Positions 33,296-42,584 are shown, counted from the stretch's first letter. The stretch: 47,854 nucleotides of DNA from Candidatus Moduliflexus flocculans (GCA_000739515.1 DF820457.1:461999-509852), one strand, 5' to 3'. Notes: generated by a model not told the origin, from the letters alone. Numbers and translations are program-made.

Positions 33296-34420
33296 TTACG
33301 CTTTTTCGCGCATCGTAAAACCGATAATACAACAGACGACCAATCCGAGCACAACTGCGGTCATTCCGGCAGAAGATATTCCGCCGACACTGAGCGCGCC
33401 GTCAACAATGGCATCAGGCTTTCCGGCCAGGGCAAAATTATGGGAAAATCCTGCGCCGACAATCATGCCAAGCACAAAGACTCCCGCGTCGCCGTCCCCC
33501 TCTCCGGCTAAAAACAATTGTCTTCCCGGACACCCTCCAGCCAGCGCAAAGGCTAAGCCGGCGAGCGCCATGCCGAGGAAATTCCAGAGATGGCTGCTAT
33601 GCGCTACCGGTTGCGGCGCAAAACCGAATTTGACCTGTCCCAGGGCAAGATTGGCGACAAACGCCGCGATTAATAATGCGCCGACCCCGCTGAGAAGATG
33701 CGTATCCCCCATCAAAATCACATCGCGAATCGATCCCATCGTGCAAAAACGAGTGCGTTGCGCGAGAAACCCGATGAGCAGTCCCGCTGACAGCGAAATA
33801 ATGAGTGGCGCGTGAAGCGAGCCTGGCCCGCTTTGACTGAAAAAAATCGCGCCATCGGGAGTAAACTGTGGGCGAAACAATACAAGCAACAGCAGCCCCG
33901 CCATGAGAACCGGCATAACCCAGCCGACAGCCGCATACGTTGCATAGGAGCGTCCTAAGTTGTATCCAGATTTCAAAAATTGAATCCCGACAGCGATGCC
34001 GACGGTCAATCCGGCTAAGCCGAGAATCGCATTCCAATCTCCGCCCGCCAGCCGGAGCAACGCGCGCCAGGGGCAGCCTAGAAACGCTAACGCGCCAATC
34101 ATGGCAAATACGCCCAAGACAAAGCGAACAATCGGCGCAGAGCCTGAGCGGGCTTTGAATTCGCGGAAGAGCAGGGCGGCCAAACATGCGCCCAACACAA
34201 ACCCGATAATCTCCGGACGAATGTACTGCACCACTGCCGCACGATGCAGCCCTAACGCTCCGGCAATATCTCGCTCAAAACAGGCGACGCAAATTCCCAT
34301 ATTTACGGGATTGCCGAATTTCTGAAGAAGTGAGGCGAAGACGCCAATGACGCCGCCGGTAATAATAATTCCCGGGCGGGACGCAAAGAAACGGGTGGAT
34401 GAGGCAAATTTATCGGACAT
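33296..34420 (-). CDS. yedE: YedE-family selenium/thiosulfate transport membrane protein
   Basis: A 374-residue polytopic protein with about ten hydrophobic segments. It shows the family cysteine motifs NPVNMGICVACFERD, ALAFLGCPWR, TRFCTMGSIRD and GGCPGRQLF, typical of YeeE/YedE (selenium-metabolism YedE/FdhT branch). Such proteins pass thiosulfate or a selenium compound through a line of cysteines. The start has AAGGAGG 6 bases upstream. The operon order yedE, tusA-like, DUF3343 fits the selenium-linked set, although selA, selB, selC and selD are not in view. Confidence 0.92.
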   Translation of the reverse strand: MSDKFASSTRFFASRPGIIITGGVIGVFASLLQKFGNPVNMGICVACFERDIAGALGLHRAAVVQYIRPEIIGFVLGACLAALLFREFKARSGSAPIVRFVLGVFAMIGALAFLGCPWRALLRLAGGDWNAILGLAGLTVGIAVGIQFLKSGYNLGRSYATYAAVGWVMPVLMAGLLLLVLFRPQFTPDGAIFFSQSGPGSLHAPLIISLSAGLLIGFLAQRTRFCTMGSIRDVILMGDTHLLSGVGALLIAAFVANLALGQVKFGFAPQPVAHSSHLWNFLGMALAGLAFALAGGCPGRQLFLAGEGDGDAGVFVLGMIVGAGFSHNFALAGKPDAIVDGALSVGGISSAGMTAVVLGLVVCCIIGFTMREKA

Positions 34421-34838
34421 GGCCTTCCTCCTTGAATTGCGCCGCTTTTTGCGTGTGTTTCGGCTCCGCTTTACGGAGAAATACTCGCAAAATGACGCAG
34501 CAGTCTCTCGCCGCCCACTGCTTCAGCGGCGACGAGAACGAGGAATAACCATTTACGATGGCATCTGTTCAGAAGCGACTGGCAGGCAGAGGCAGCGCAG
34601 TGAGCGCCGACCGGCGCTCTGATTCATCTGTCATTTACGGTAGTCGAATGCAACAGTCATACGTATAACGATCCTCTTGGTGTTGATATAAGACAACTCT
34701 CGATTTCGCGGTCGCGTCAAGATATGACGTGCCTCAGAAGGTCTGCTTATGTTTACCGCAATAACAACAACAGGCAAACATATTTTGCACCTCATGCCAC
34801 GTTATTGAATTTTGGCAAGTATTTTTTATTGGGCGACT
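34421..34838. other. Non-coding spacer between the yedE and TonB operons
   Basis: I see no convincing gene, RNA or repeat here. A small hairpin GGCTCCGCTTTACGGAG is near 34470. The sequence must contain the promoter of the yedE operon (minus strand), but I could not identify it with confidence. Confidence 0.4.
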
Positions 34839-35777
34839 TCATTTCGAAATTTGCAGCGTGTATTCGAAGGGGATTTTTACAATCAACCGCGCAGCGGAAA
34901 TATGTTCATCGAATGCGGGAAACGGCTGCGCCCGCTTGATGGCATCTAAGGCCGCCTTGTTCAAGACCTGAAACCGAGAGGGTTGCGCAATTGTGGCGTG
35001 GAGAACCTCGCCGGACGCGGAGATTTCGAGTTCGATAACCAGCCTGTCTTCCCACCCTTTTCTCCTGGCTTGCGTCGGGTAGGTTTTCGCCATCGCGATT
35101 TTCTTCGTAATTTCTTCAAGATAGCGTGTGCGGACGGAGTCATCTTGTCGAACTGCGTCAGTATTATTTTCGATATTCTTTGTCGTTCCAGTTGTCGTCA
35201 TTTCAGCGTTTCCCGACGATTGAGATGACGCGCTTAAATCAGCGCGACCGCGTTGCGCAGCACCCTTTTCTGATACGGGAGACGTCTCCGAAAATGAGGA
35301 CGTATTAGTCGGACGCACTGGCATGACAGCAGGGGATTCAGATTGGCGAGCAGTGATGACGGGCTTCGGCTTACATGTCGGCGCGGAGGTCGGAATGGGC
35401 GTTGGTTTTGGCGTGACTGTCGGAGTGGGAATCCGCGTTGGTGTTGCCGTCGGTTTTGGCGTACTTGTTGGCATGAGGGGCGGCGTTGGAAGTGGCGTCG
35501 GCGTCAACGTCGCTGTCGGAGTTGGCGTGACAGTTGGTGTGTTCGACGGCGTTTGCAGATGAATCACGGCGCAAATTTTTGAATGCTGCGGCGCTGGCTG
35601 GTGAGAGAGTTCGGGAGGTCGGCGTTGTGCCGATTCCACTGATTGACGCAGGCGCGGCGCTGATTGCAGTGAATGCCGAGACATCATCTGCGTGAGAACC
35701 GGAACAGGAAAGAGGCTGAGGCCGATAAACAGCGCCACATGAAATCCAAGCGACACCAGCCATGCCACGCGCAGCAT
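34839..35777 (-). CDS. tonB: TonB protein with Thr/Pro-rich periplasmic spacer
   Basis: TonB transmits proton-motive energy from ExbB/ExbD to outer-membrane receptors. The 312-residue protein has an N-terminal membrane anchor containing the essential His (LVSLGFHVALFIGLSLFP), a long spacer of TPTP, KPTP and similar repeats (residues about 75-145) and a C-terminal TonB domain (YPTQARRKGWEDRLVIELEISASGEVLHATI ... AALDAIKRAQPFPAFDE). Its ATG overlaps the exbD stop by one base. As the last gene of the riboswitch operon it is probably dedicated to the BtuB-like receptor. Confidence 0.93.
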   Translation of the reverse strand: MLRVAWLVSLGFHVALFIGLSLFPVPVLTQMMSRHSLQSAPRLRQSVESAQRRPPELSHQPAPQHSKICAVIHLQTPSNTPTVTPTPTATLTPTPLPTPPLMPTSTPKPTATPTRIPTPTVTPKPTPIPTSAPTCKPKPVITARQSESPAVMPVRPTNTSSFSETSPVSEKGAAQRGRADLSASSQSSGNAEMTTTGTTKNIENNTDAVRQDDSVRTRYLEEITKKIAMAKTYPTQARRKGWEDRLVIELEISASGEVLHATIAQPSRFQVLNKAALDAIKRAQPFPAFDEHISAARLIVKIPFEYTLQISK

Positions 35778-36181
35778 TATCGCGCAACCTCCGTCGAAAT
35801 CAGCAATTTCTCTCCTCCGACAGATTTTACCAGATCGATAATGCGGATAAATCGCTCGAATGGCGCGTCTTGATCCGCGTCAACCGCCACAACGCGGCGC
35901 GGCGCGGCTGCGAACAGGGATTCCAGCGCGGATGGGAGTTCATTCATGCTGATCGTTGCGCCATTTAAGCCGATGTTGCCGTTCGCGAGCAAGGATATCC
36001 GAATCTCGTTCGGCGTCTGCTGAAATTCCGCGGCGGCGGATTCCGATAATTCAACCGGAATGCCCGGATCGGCAAAGATCGATGTCAGAATAAAAAAGAG
36101 CAGCAGCAAAAAGATGACATCAATCAGCGATGTCAGGTTTAATAATTCCGGCAGCGGTTTTGGACGTTGAAATTCAATCAT
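35777..36181 (-). CDS. exbD: ExbD
   Basis: A 134-residue ExbD/TolR protein: short cytosolic N-terminus, one membrane helix carrying the proton-path Asp (D21 in NLTSLIDVIFLLLLFFILTS), and a periplasmic domain (SLLANGNIGLNGATISMNEL). It overlaps exbB by 8 bases and tonB by 1. It forms the conventional motor with the neighbouring ExbB. Confidence 0.94.
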   Translation of the reverse strand: MIEFQRPKPLPELLNLTSLIDVIFLLLLFFILTSIFADPGIPVELSESAAAEFQQTPNEIRISLLANGNIGLNGATISMNELPSALESLFAAAPRRVVAVDADQDAPFERFIRIIDLVKSVGGEKLLISTEVAR

Positions 36182-36818
36182 GGCGTGAAAGCGTCTCGAT
36201 CAATTCAAGGCTGTAATGCTTGATATGAAACGCAAATTCGTCAACGTTGCGTTCGCAGTAATGATACATCAAAACGGTCGGAATCGCGACAGTCAGGCCG
36301 GCAGCCGTCGTCAGCAGCGCTTCCCAGATACCGCCGGCCAGCAAGCTGGGATTGACATTGCCATGCAGTTCCGCAATGTTCATAAATGTTTTGACCATGC
36401 CGAACACCGTGCCCAATAGACCGAGCAGCGGCGCAATGCTGCCGAAAATGCCAAGCAGCCGCACATGCTGCGACAGGCGCTGCAAGGCGAGCGAACCGAC
36501 ATGCGACACCGCCTTCTCGATCTCTTCATGCGAGCGATGTCGGTTACGCAGCACACAGCATAACGCGCCAGGAACAATCGCCTGACGATAGCGTTCGCAG
36601 ACGGCAGTTGCCTCCTCGAAGCGACGTTCTGCCGCCAACCGGTCAATCTCCTCATACACGCGCTCAATCGGACAGTGTGCGCGGCGATACTGCCAGACAC
36701 GATCAAGGAAAATTGCGACCGATGCCACAGAAATTCCGAGAATCGGAAGCATCAGCACACCGCCTTTTGCGATAAACGCCGCAACCTCCTGGCAAGAACT
36801 CCATGTAAAATTCAGCAT
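36174..36818 (-). CDS. exbB: ExbB-type proton channel subunit (partner of ExbD/TonB)
   Basis: A 214-residue MotA/TolQ/ExbB protein with three membrane segments. The core PLLGLLGTVFGMVKTF and GIWEALLTTAAGLTVAIPTVLMYHY matches ExbB closely. The ATG at 36818 is chosen because GGGGGA lies 7 bases upstream. It begins 13 bases after the DUF2149 gene and overlaps exbD, so the ExbB-ExbD-TonB trio is one translational block. A second, more divergent ExbB-like protein is encoded upstream (37194-37805). Confidence 0.93.
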   Translation of the reverse strand: MLNFTWSSCQEVAAFIAKGGVLMLPILGISVASVAIFLDRVWQYRRAHCPIERVYEEIDRLAAERRFEEATAVCERYRQAIVPGALCCVLRNRHRSHEEIEKAVSHVGSLALQRLSQHVRLLGIFGSIAPLLGLLGTVFGMVKTFMNIAELHGNVNPSLLAGGIWEALLTTAAGLTVAIPTVLMYHYCERNVDEFAFHIKHYSLELIETLSRHD

Positions 36819-36831
36819 GACAATTCCCCCT

Positions 36832-37191
36832 CTATTCCGGCACATACACCATCGTGCCGTCTTCCAATTTATACGCCGTGCCTAACCGTTCGCCGCGTCC
36901 CTCGGCCTGTTGCTTGCTGACTTTGACGGCTTTCAATTGTTTTTTGGTTTTTGTGATAATTTCAAGTTCGCCATTCGCGCTCTGCTTCATCATCGTAAAT
37001 TCGGCATTTTCTTGGAACATATCCTGAAGGCGAGAGGCGGCAAAAAACGCAATGAGAAGGCCGACGATAAACACCACCCCAAGATCAAACATATTCGCCA
37101 TGCCGCTTAACGGATCGTCATCTTCGTCCAATTCCTGCAGGACAGTTATGCGTTGGCGTCCCAATCGTCGTTTTCGAATAAAATACGCCAT
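36832..37191 (-). CDS. DUF2149 protein, ExbD-like topology
   Basis: A 119-residue protein: basic cytosolic N-terminus (MAYFIRKRRLGRQR), an acidic linker (ELDEDDDPLSGM), a single membrane helix beginning MANMFDLGVVFIVGLLIAFF with D36 at the same relative position as the proton-path Asp of ExbD, and a charged extracytoplasmic tail ending in YKLEDGTMVYVPE. DUF2149 is known mainly from methanogens and anaerobic bacteria near CobN-like genes. I infer that it is the ExbD counterpart of the adjacent ExbB-like protein. Start: GGAGG 5 bases upstream; the preceding gene ends 2 bases before it. Confidence 0.85.
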   Translation of the reverse strand: MAYFIRKRRLGRQRITVLQELDEDDDPLSGMANMFDLGVVFIVGLLIAFFAASRLQDMFQENAEFTMMKQSANGELEIITKTKKQLKAVKVSKQQAEGRGERLGTAYKLEDGTMVYVPE

Positions 37192-37193
37192 CC

Positions 37194-37805
37194 TTACCTC
37201 CTTTCCGCGTGTTTGACAACAAGAAGTTCCGTCGCTAATTCGATATGGAGCAGGTCTTCTTCCATCCACCGTTTTTTGATTGCCAATAACACAAACGCCG
37301 TCATGCCGACCGCCAATCCGATAACAGTCGTCGTAAACGCGACGGACAAATCGGCGGAGATTTTGCTCAAATCCCCCTGACTGACAACTGCCAGACCAGT
37401 CCCCATTGGAATCAGGGTACCCATCAAGCCAAGCGCAGGGCCGAGTTTGAGGAGAATTTTCAAATGATCCAGCGTTTTCAACAGGTTGCGCGTATATTCA
37501 TGAAATAATGCTTCAACAGCGAATTCATCCGATGCACCATTGTTCAGCATGTTCCGCAAACATGCGATATATGTTCTGGCATGGTGAGAAAAAATTCGAT
37601 GTCCTTGATTATTCACGATAATGTCCGGCAATTGTTCGGATGCATATTTCAGCAGCCGCCAGCGCTCTAACAACTCAGCAAAAAATGATCCGACGCAGAC
37701 GAGAATCAGCACGGCTGAAAGCGACAGCAGCAATAGCACCGGATAGAGCAACGAGGATGTAATCAGATACAAAAATGTTTCGAGTAATGCGCTAATATTT
37801 ACCAT
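37194..37805 (-). CDS. Second MotA/TolQ/ExbB-like proton channel subunit
   Basis: A 203-residue three-helix channel protein. N-terminal membrane helix about residues 18-42 (LLYPVLLLLSLSAVLILVCVG), then a cytosolic loop, then LKLGPALGLMGTLIPMGTGLAVV and LSVAFTTTVIGLAVGMTAFVLLAIKKR, the two conserved channel helices with their Thr run. It is clearly divergent from the ExbB next door and is placed between DUF2162 and DUF2149, suggesting its own motor complex. Start: AGGAGG 7 bases upstream; it overlaps the DUF2162 gene by 14 bases. Confidence 0.92.
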   Translation of the reverse strand: MVNISALLETFLYLITSSLLYPVLLLLSLSAVLILVCVGSFFAELLERWRLLKYASEQLPDIIVNNQGHRIFSHHARTYIACLRNMLNNGASDEFAVEALFHEYTRNLLKTLDHLKILLKLGPALGLMGTLIPMGTGLAVVSQGDLSKISADLSVAFTTTVIGLAVGMTAFVLLAIKKRWMEEDLLHIELATELLVVKHAERR

Positions 37806-38550
37806 GTGATGACCTCCTGATTTTTCGATTCATCCAATAAAACCCCAATCCTGCGAATCCGACCATGCTCAGAATGCAGGCCGCCGAATGCGCTATTGGG
37901 GCGGTCTGAACAGTAGAGCGGCTCGACGCTAAACGATATACGGTTTCCATTTCCGCGAATTGGGGCAACATCAGCACTGAAAGCAGAAAATATGCCGCAA
38001 TCGCCATCATCGCCGCGCCTAACAACGTCCGCAGCGAATACCCTGACTGACTGCGCCAGAGATGCGTCAACAGCGCTGAAATGAACGTCAACAGCATGAA
38101 CCCGGCAAACACTCCCGCCACTGCCGCATACAAGCCTTCGCGGATATGTTTGACGAGAAACGCCACGCTCCAGCCAATCACAATCAGACAGACCGGACAG
38201 GGCAGCGCAAGCGCCAGCCAGCCATGTGTCCGGTCATGCGTCTCAGCGGGGCGCGTCAGCAGAAACCAGCCCCAGAGCAGCAGCATTCCCGCCATAAGAA
38301 TATGCAGACGCATCCCTGAACGAAGTATCTGTTGGACGGTTTCGATATAGGTCAACATATCTGTTCGGCGCAGCAAGTACGCCGACACCATAAACAACGC
38401 GAAATAACCGCTGCTATACGCCGCGATACATATCCCGCGATGCGCCCAGCGACGTTGACACGCCAGCGCGTAATACATTCCCACGCCGTTTTTGACGGCA
38501 AACATGCCGAATGTGCAGCACAAGCCAAGCAACAAACTTTTTACTTCCAT
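37792..38550 (-). CDS. DUF2162 membrane protein
   Basis: A 252-residue integral membrane protein with about six helices. Recognisable parts are LCCTFGMFAVKNGVGMYYALA, the cytosolic/loop motif WLALALPCPVCLIVIGWSV with a CPVC pair, and a C-terminal helix plus basic tail (WMNRKIRRSSHGKY). DUF2162 is described as a putative transporter that accompanies CobN-like proteins and DUF2149 in anaerobes; the CxxC-like pair could bind metal. It follows cobN by 18 bases with its own AAGGGGG ribosome binding site. I infer that it moves a metal or corrinoid across the inner membrane. Confidence 0.83.
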   Translation of the reverse strand: MEVKSLLLGLCCTFGMFAVKNGVGMYYALACQRRWAHRGICIAAYSSGYFALFMVSAYLLRRTDMLTYIETVQQILRSGMRLHILMAGMLLLWGWFLLTRPAETHDRTHGWLALALPCPVCLIVIGWSVAFLVKHIREGLYAAVAGVFAGFMLLTFISALLTHLWRSQSGYSLRTLLGAAMMAIAAYFLLSVLMLPQFAEMETVYRLASSRSTVQTAPIAHSAACILSMVGFAGLGFYWMNRKIRRSSHGKY

Positions 38551-38568
38551 ATTCCCCCTTTGTTGAAT

Positions 38569-41500
38569 TCATTCAGACTTTTTCCGCTGCTGCCGCCGGA
38601 TTCCATAAATAACAAACGACAAAATCAGCAGCACGAATCCGGCGGCGAACCACTGCACGCCAGACGATGACACTTCCGAGGCATCGTCAGCGCGGTTGAC
38701 TTCTTCCATTTTATAGCCCTGCACGACCTGCGAATCCGTTCCGCCTGTCGCGTCGGCTGATTGCGACGATTGCTCTTTCGCGGTGTGTTCTGCTGCATTG
38801 TGCTGTTCAGCAGGCGCGTGATCCTGATATTTTTCGATAAGCGCCGCTCGCTCCTGCGCGAATTGATCGAGCGGCTTACCGGTGGCCTGTTCGATAGCGA
38901 GTTTGAATTGTTCGACCAATTCGACCGACAACACGCCTGGCAGCGACACGATATTGACCACCATCTGATTCAGCAGCGGATTGTTACAGGTGTGGTCGCA
39001 GCAAGCAACCCCTTTTTCAATCACATTCATGACATATTCGACCGCCAGCGTCTGTTTCATTTCGTCGGACGCCTGCCAGTACCCTTTGCGAGCGGCTTCG
39101 AGCATCCGGGCGGTCACGGCCTGATACGCCCAGGGATTCTGTTTATTAAAAAATTCCTTGAGTTCCTGACCGTATTTGTCTTCGACATAGACCTCATACG
39201 TTTGTTCCCAAAACGCCTTATCTACCGCCTGTGGCGTCGTGACCTGCCAACCCCACATATTTTCGACGAATTCCGCGATTTCCCGCGCTCCGGCGTAATT
39301 TTCCTGCTTCATGCCCTCGATCCATTTCGGATTCAGATAGCGGCTGCGCAATTCGCGGCCAAGCGTGGCGGCAAGCGGCTCGATAAACGCTTGCGACGAA
39401 TCGCGCTGCTGCGCGACAAATACGTCGGGATCGCTGCCGGATTCATGGCGCACTGCCATCGTCAGACCGCCGAGGTACTGGAACATATCGTCATTATCCA
39501 TTGTGCCGTATAAATTCGTGGAAATCGAATGCATGGTCGCGTCAACCCGTTTCAGGTTCTGACGATAGACCGGTTTGGCGCTTTCCCCCCATATCTCGCT
39601 GGAATAGCCATAGGATTGCATGTCAATGAACCCATGTTCCGCCACCACCCGATCATCGTCCCACAAGCCGCTCGCGCCAGTCATGTCGTCCACTTTCGTG
39701 CCATACGCCCCTGGCGGTGCCGAGAAAAGGCGTAATGTGGCAAGTTTCTGAGCGTCTTCCTGGCTATAACCTTGCTGCTGCAATGCGGTCTGTAATTCGT
39801 CAGTATGCTGCTTGATAAAATTTTCCACATCAGTCAAGGTCGCGGCCTGTTTCACCGCCTTGTCCAGCAGCAGCGCAACCGTCGGGAAGGTGTCGCGAAA
39901 CAGTCCGGACATTTGCAGCAGCACGTCAATACGAGGTCGCCCAAGTTCCGTCCCTGGAATCGGCGCGACGCCTTTGACCTTATCGCGGGCGTCCCAGACC
40001 GGCTGCATTCCCATCAGATAGAGCGCAGTCGCGGCGTTTGTCCCTTCGTTCCGCATCACTTCCACCGACCACAGGATGATGCCGATCTGATCGGGATACT
40101 GATTGCCATGTTCGCGGCGATAGGCGTCAATCATGTCTTGCGCCGCTTTTTTGCCGACGTCCCAGGCTTCTTTTGACGGGACTTTATCAGGATCGAACGA
40201 ATAAAAATCTTTCCCCGTCGGCAGGCTTTCCGGATTGCGAATCGGATCGTTGCCCGACGCTGGCGGCACATATCCGGCATTCAGCCCGTTGACAAGACTG
40301 TTCAACTCTTCTTGTCCGCACAAAGCCAACTGCTGCTGATAGAATTCTGCCGGTTGATCCGACGTTTCTGCAATCGCCGCCGCTGTTTCCCGCAAAGCGT
40401 CACCGTCGGGCGACACGCCGAAGGTATGCAGGCCGTAAGGAATCAGATCGGTTTTTAAGGCCAGCAGATAATGCTCGATTTTTTCAAGCGCATCCGCTGT
40501 CACATCAGTCAATTTCAAATCTTTATCCAGGCCGAGTTTCACAACCATTTCCCGAATCCGTTCGAATTTGGCGGAAGCAATCGCGTCTGACGGTGCCGCG
40601 CCATGTTCACTGATCAGCGCGGCTAATTCGGCATATTCGGCATACGCGCCGCCTGCCCGAAACGGCGGCGTCGCATGGTCGATCACCACGGCCCGCCCTC
40701 GGCGTTTCGCCTGAATTCCCTCGCCGACATCATCCACAATGTAGGGATAAAGACTCGGCATGTCGCCGATCAGCGCTTCGGGAGCGCACGACGCGCTCAG
40801 GCCGGTCTGCTTGCCCGGCAGCCATTCATGCGTGCCGTGCGTGCCGAGGCTGATCATCGCATCTGGCTGCCAGACCTTTTGCAGCCAGAGATAAAACGCG
40901 ACATATTGATGATGCGGCGCGAGAATCGTGCTGTGATAGAGTTTTTCGGGATCATCGCTCCATCCTCTGACCGGTTGCGGAAAGAGCGTCAGATTCCCCA
41001 TTTTTACGCAGGGAATAATAAATTTGCCGTCTTTCACCATGATCGACGATGATTCCGGCTCGCCCCAATCCTTTTTCACGCTGGCGACGAATGTCGGGTC
41101 TAATTCAGTAAGCCAGCGTTTGTAATCCTCCATGTCAATTGTCAGCACGTCGTCGGACTGCATCAGGCGCGTCAATTCATCCGGCGCCCACGAGCCGATA
41201 TTTCTGCCGGAGGTGAGAAGTCTTTCCATAATGCGCTCTTCGGACGCTTCGCCTTCAATCGTGTAGCCTTCGGAGCGCAAACGCTCGACAATCTGCCCGA
41301 TACTGTCAGCCACGTTCAAATAGCTTGCGCCGATATTCTGTTTGCCCGCGCCGTGATTATAATACACGAGCGCCACTTTTTTCTCCGCGTTCGGCAGGCG
41401 TTTCAAATGATGCCATTTCGCGGCGCGGCGCGCTAATTTCTCCACAAGCGCCTGCTCCGGCACATAATAATAGCTGGTCACGTTGCGTTCCGCATCCACG

Positions 41501-42519
41501 CTTTTTTGTTTCAGTCCGATCACGGTCGGTTCAATCAATCCCGATAATTCCGGCGTCGAGAGTTGATACGCTAATTCGACCGGCGACAAGCCTTCTAACG
41601 ATGCCCGCCACTCTTCATCCGAGCCGGAAAAGAGCATGAGTGGATTAAAAATCGGCACGTTCGCCTGTCGGAGTGTTTCAGCCAATTCGGGCGACAACGC
41701 TGATGAAAATTTGAACGTAAACCCGGAGATCGAACCAAGCTGCATATTGAGCGGTTTTTGTGCTAACAATTCTTGCAACCCAACCTGCCACGTTGCCATA
41801 TTGCCGCGCAATAAGGCGACCGTATTGATGCCTTGCCGCTCATAGGCGCGAATCAGGGCGTCTATCGGCGCATTTTTGCCATCAATCATATAGGTCGGAA
41901 AAATGATCGTCACGTCCCAGAGATGATCGGCGCGATATTGCGGGCGAGTTTGATACCAGGCCAGATATTCTTTCCAGGTTGCGAAGACGCGACCCGCGTC
42001 AGGGTGATACAGCCCGTTTTCCGGCAGAATCGCTGGCGGCGCGTATTCAACTGGCAGATCAAATTCCTTATGCGCGAGGAACAAGATCAGGTTTTTCAGA
42101 TTCTCCGCCGAGGTAAATTCGAAATACCGTTGAACGTCTTTGTCGATCACAAAGCCTGCGTCGAGGAAATCCTGCGTATGCGACGAACTGCGCACCGCAT
42201 AGAGTTTTGCGTTCGGCTTGATGCGGCTTCTTTGCGCTAACAACCAATCTGCGGGTTGCGGATGCATAATGTCCACGACCGCCGCATCTAAGCGCGGCAG
42301 AAATGCTTCAAGCGCGGCTTGGCCGACATGCTCGTCGGTGAATATCTGAATATCAAGATCGGAAAGCGCGAGAGACTTTAACGCTTCCACACAGAGATAG
42401 GCATCCGCGTCGCCGACAAACAGGCCAAGCGTACGCGCTTCTATCGTTGTCGAAACCATTGCTGCCGCAAATGCAACGCATGTAAAAAATAAAGCTTGCC
42501 GAAATTGCCGTGTTAACAT
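38569..42519 (-). CDS. cobN: Exported, membrane-anchored CobN-like chelatase
   Basis: A 1316-residue member of the CobN/BchH large-subunit chelatase family, which inserts (or, in HmuS-type homologues, removes) metal in tetrapyrroles. The family hallmark HGTHEWLPGKQTGLS is at residues 561-575, and NHGAGKQNIGASYLNV is near 389. Unlike classical cytosolic CobN, it starts with a signal peptide (MLTRQFRQALFFTCVAFAAAMVSTTIEA) and ends with a Ser/Gln-rich linker, a membrane helix (WFAAGFVLLILSFVIYGI) and a basic tail, so the catalytic body should face the periplasm. No CobS/CobT ATPases are in the window. It lies between the BtuB-like receptor and the DUF2162 gene. Confidence 0.92.
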   Translation of the reverse strand: MLTRQFRQALFFTCVAFAAAMVSTTIEARTLGLFVGDADAYLCVEALKSLALSDLDIQIFTDEHVGQAALEAFLPRLDAAVVDIMHPQPADWLLAQRSRIKPNAKLYAVRSSSHTQDFLDAGFVIDKDVQRYFEFTSAENLKNLILFLAHKEFDLPVEYAPPAILPENGLYHPDAGRVFATWKEYLAWYQTRPQYRADHLWDVTIIFPTYMIDGKNAPIDALIRAYERQGINTVALLRGNMATWQVGLQELLAQKPLNMQLGSISGFTFKFSSALSPELAETLRQANVPIFNPLMLFSGSDEEWRASLEGLSPVELAYQLSTPELSGLIEPTVIGLKQKSVDAERNVTSYYYVPEQALVEKLARRAAKWHHLKRLPNAEKKVALVYYNHGAGKQNIGASYLNVADSIGQIVERLRSEGYTIEGEASEERIMERLLTSGRNIGSWAPDELTRLMQSDDVLTIDMEDYKRWLTELDPTFVASVKKDWGEPESSSIMVKDGKFIIPCVKMGNLTLFPQPVRGWSDDPEKLYHSTILAPHHQYVAFYLWLQKVWQPDAMISLGTHGTHEWLPGKQTGLSASCAPEALIGDMPSLYPYIVDDVGEGIQAKRRGRAVVIDHATPPFRAGGAYAEYAELAALISEHGAAPSDAIASAKFERIREMVVKLGLDKDLKLTDVTADALEKIEHYLLALKTDLIPYGLHTFGVSPDGDALRETAAAIAETSDQPAEFYQQQLALCGQEELNSLVNGLNAGYVPPASGNDPIRNPESLPTGKDFYSFDPDKVPSKEAWDVGKKAAQDMIDAYRREHGNQYPDQIGIILWSVEVMRNEGTNAATALYLMGMQPVWDARDKVKGVAPIPGTELGRPRIDVLLQMSGLFRDTFPTVALLLDKAVKQAATLTDVENFIKQHTDELQTALQQQGYSQEDAQKLATLRLFSAPPGAYGTKVDDMTGASGLWDDDRVVAEHGFIDMQSYGYSSEIWGESAKPVYRQNLKRVDATMHSISTNLYGTMDNDDMFQYLGGLTMAVRHESGSDPDVFVAQQRDSSQAFIEPLAATLGRELRSRYLNPKWIEGMKQENYAGAREIAEFVENMWGWQVTTPQAVDKAFWEQTYEVYVEDKYGQELKEFFNKQNPWAYQAVTARMLEAARKGYWQASDEMKQTLAVEYVMNVIEKGVACCDHTCNNPLLNQMVVNIVSLPGVLSVELVEQFKLAIEQATGKPLDQFAQERAALIEKYQDHAPAEQHNAAEHTAKEQSSQSADATGGTDSQVVQGYKMEEVNRADDASEVSSSGVQWFAAGFVLLILSFVIYGIRRQQRKKSE

Positions 42520-42541
42520 GATTATTTCGCTTCACTGCATC

Positions 42542-42570
42542 GTAGAGACGCCCCGACGAGGCGTCTCTAC
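42542..42570. repeat. Palindrome family D, copy 3 (GTAGAGACGCC...GGCGTCTCTAC)
   Basis: A perfect 11-bp outer stem with a 7-base centre, between the receptor gene and cobN inside the riboswitch operon. Confidence 0.88.
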
Positions 42571-42584
42571 AAGTTTCATTCTCC

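Noticed and set aside
34421..34838. Possible selC (tRNA-Sec) or other RNA near the yedE operon
   Set aside because: No cloverleaf, T-loop sequence or long acceptor stem could be found in the spacer.
35323..35582. Gly/Val-rich open frame VGVGVGV on the plus strand
   Set aside because: It is the antisense of the Thr/Pro repeat spacer of TonB.
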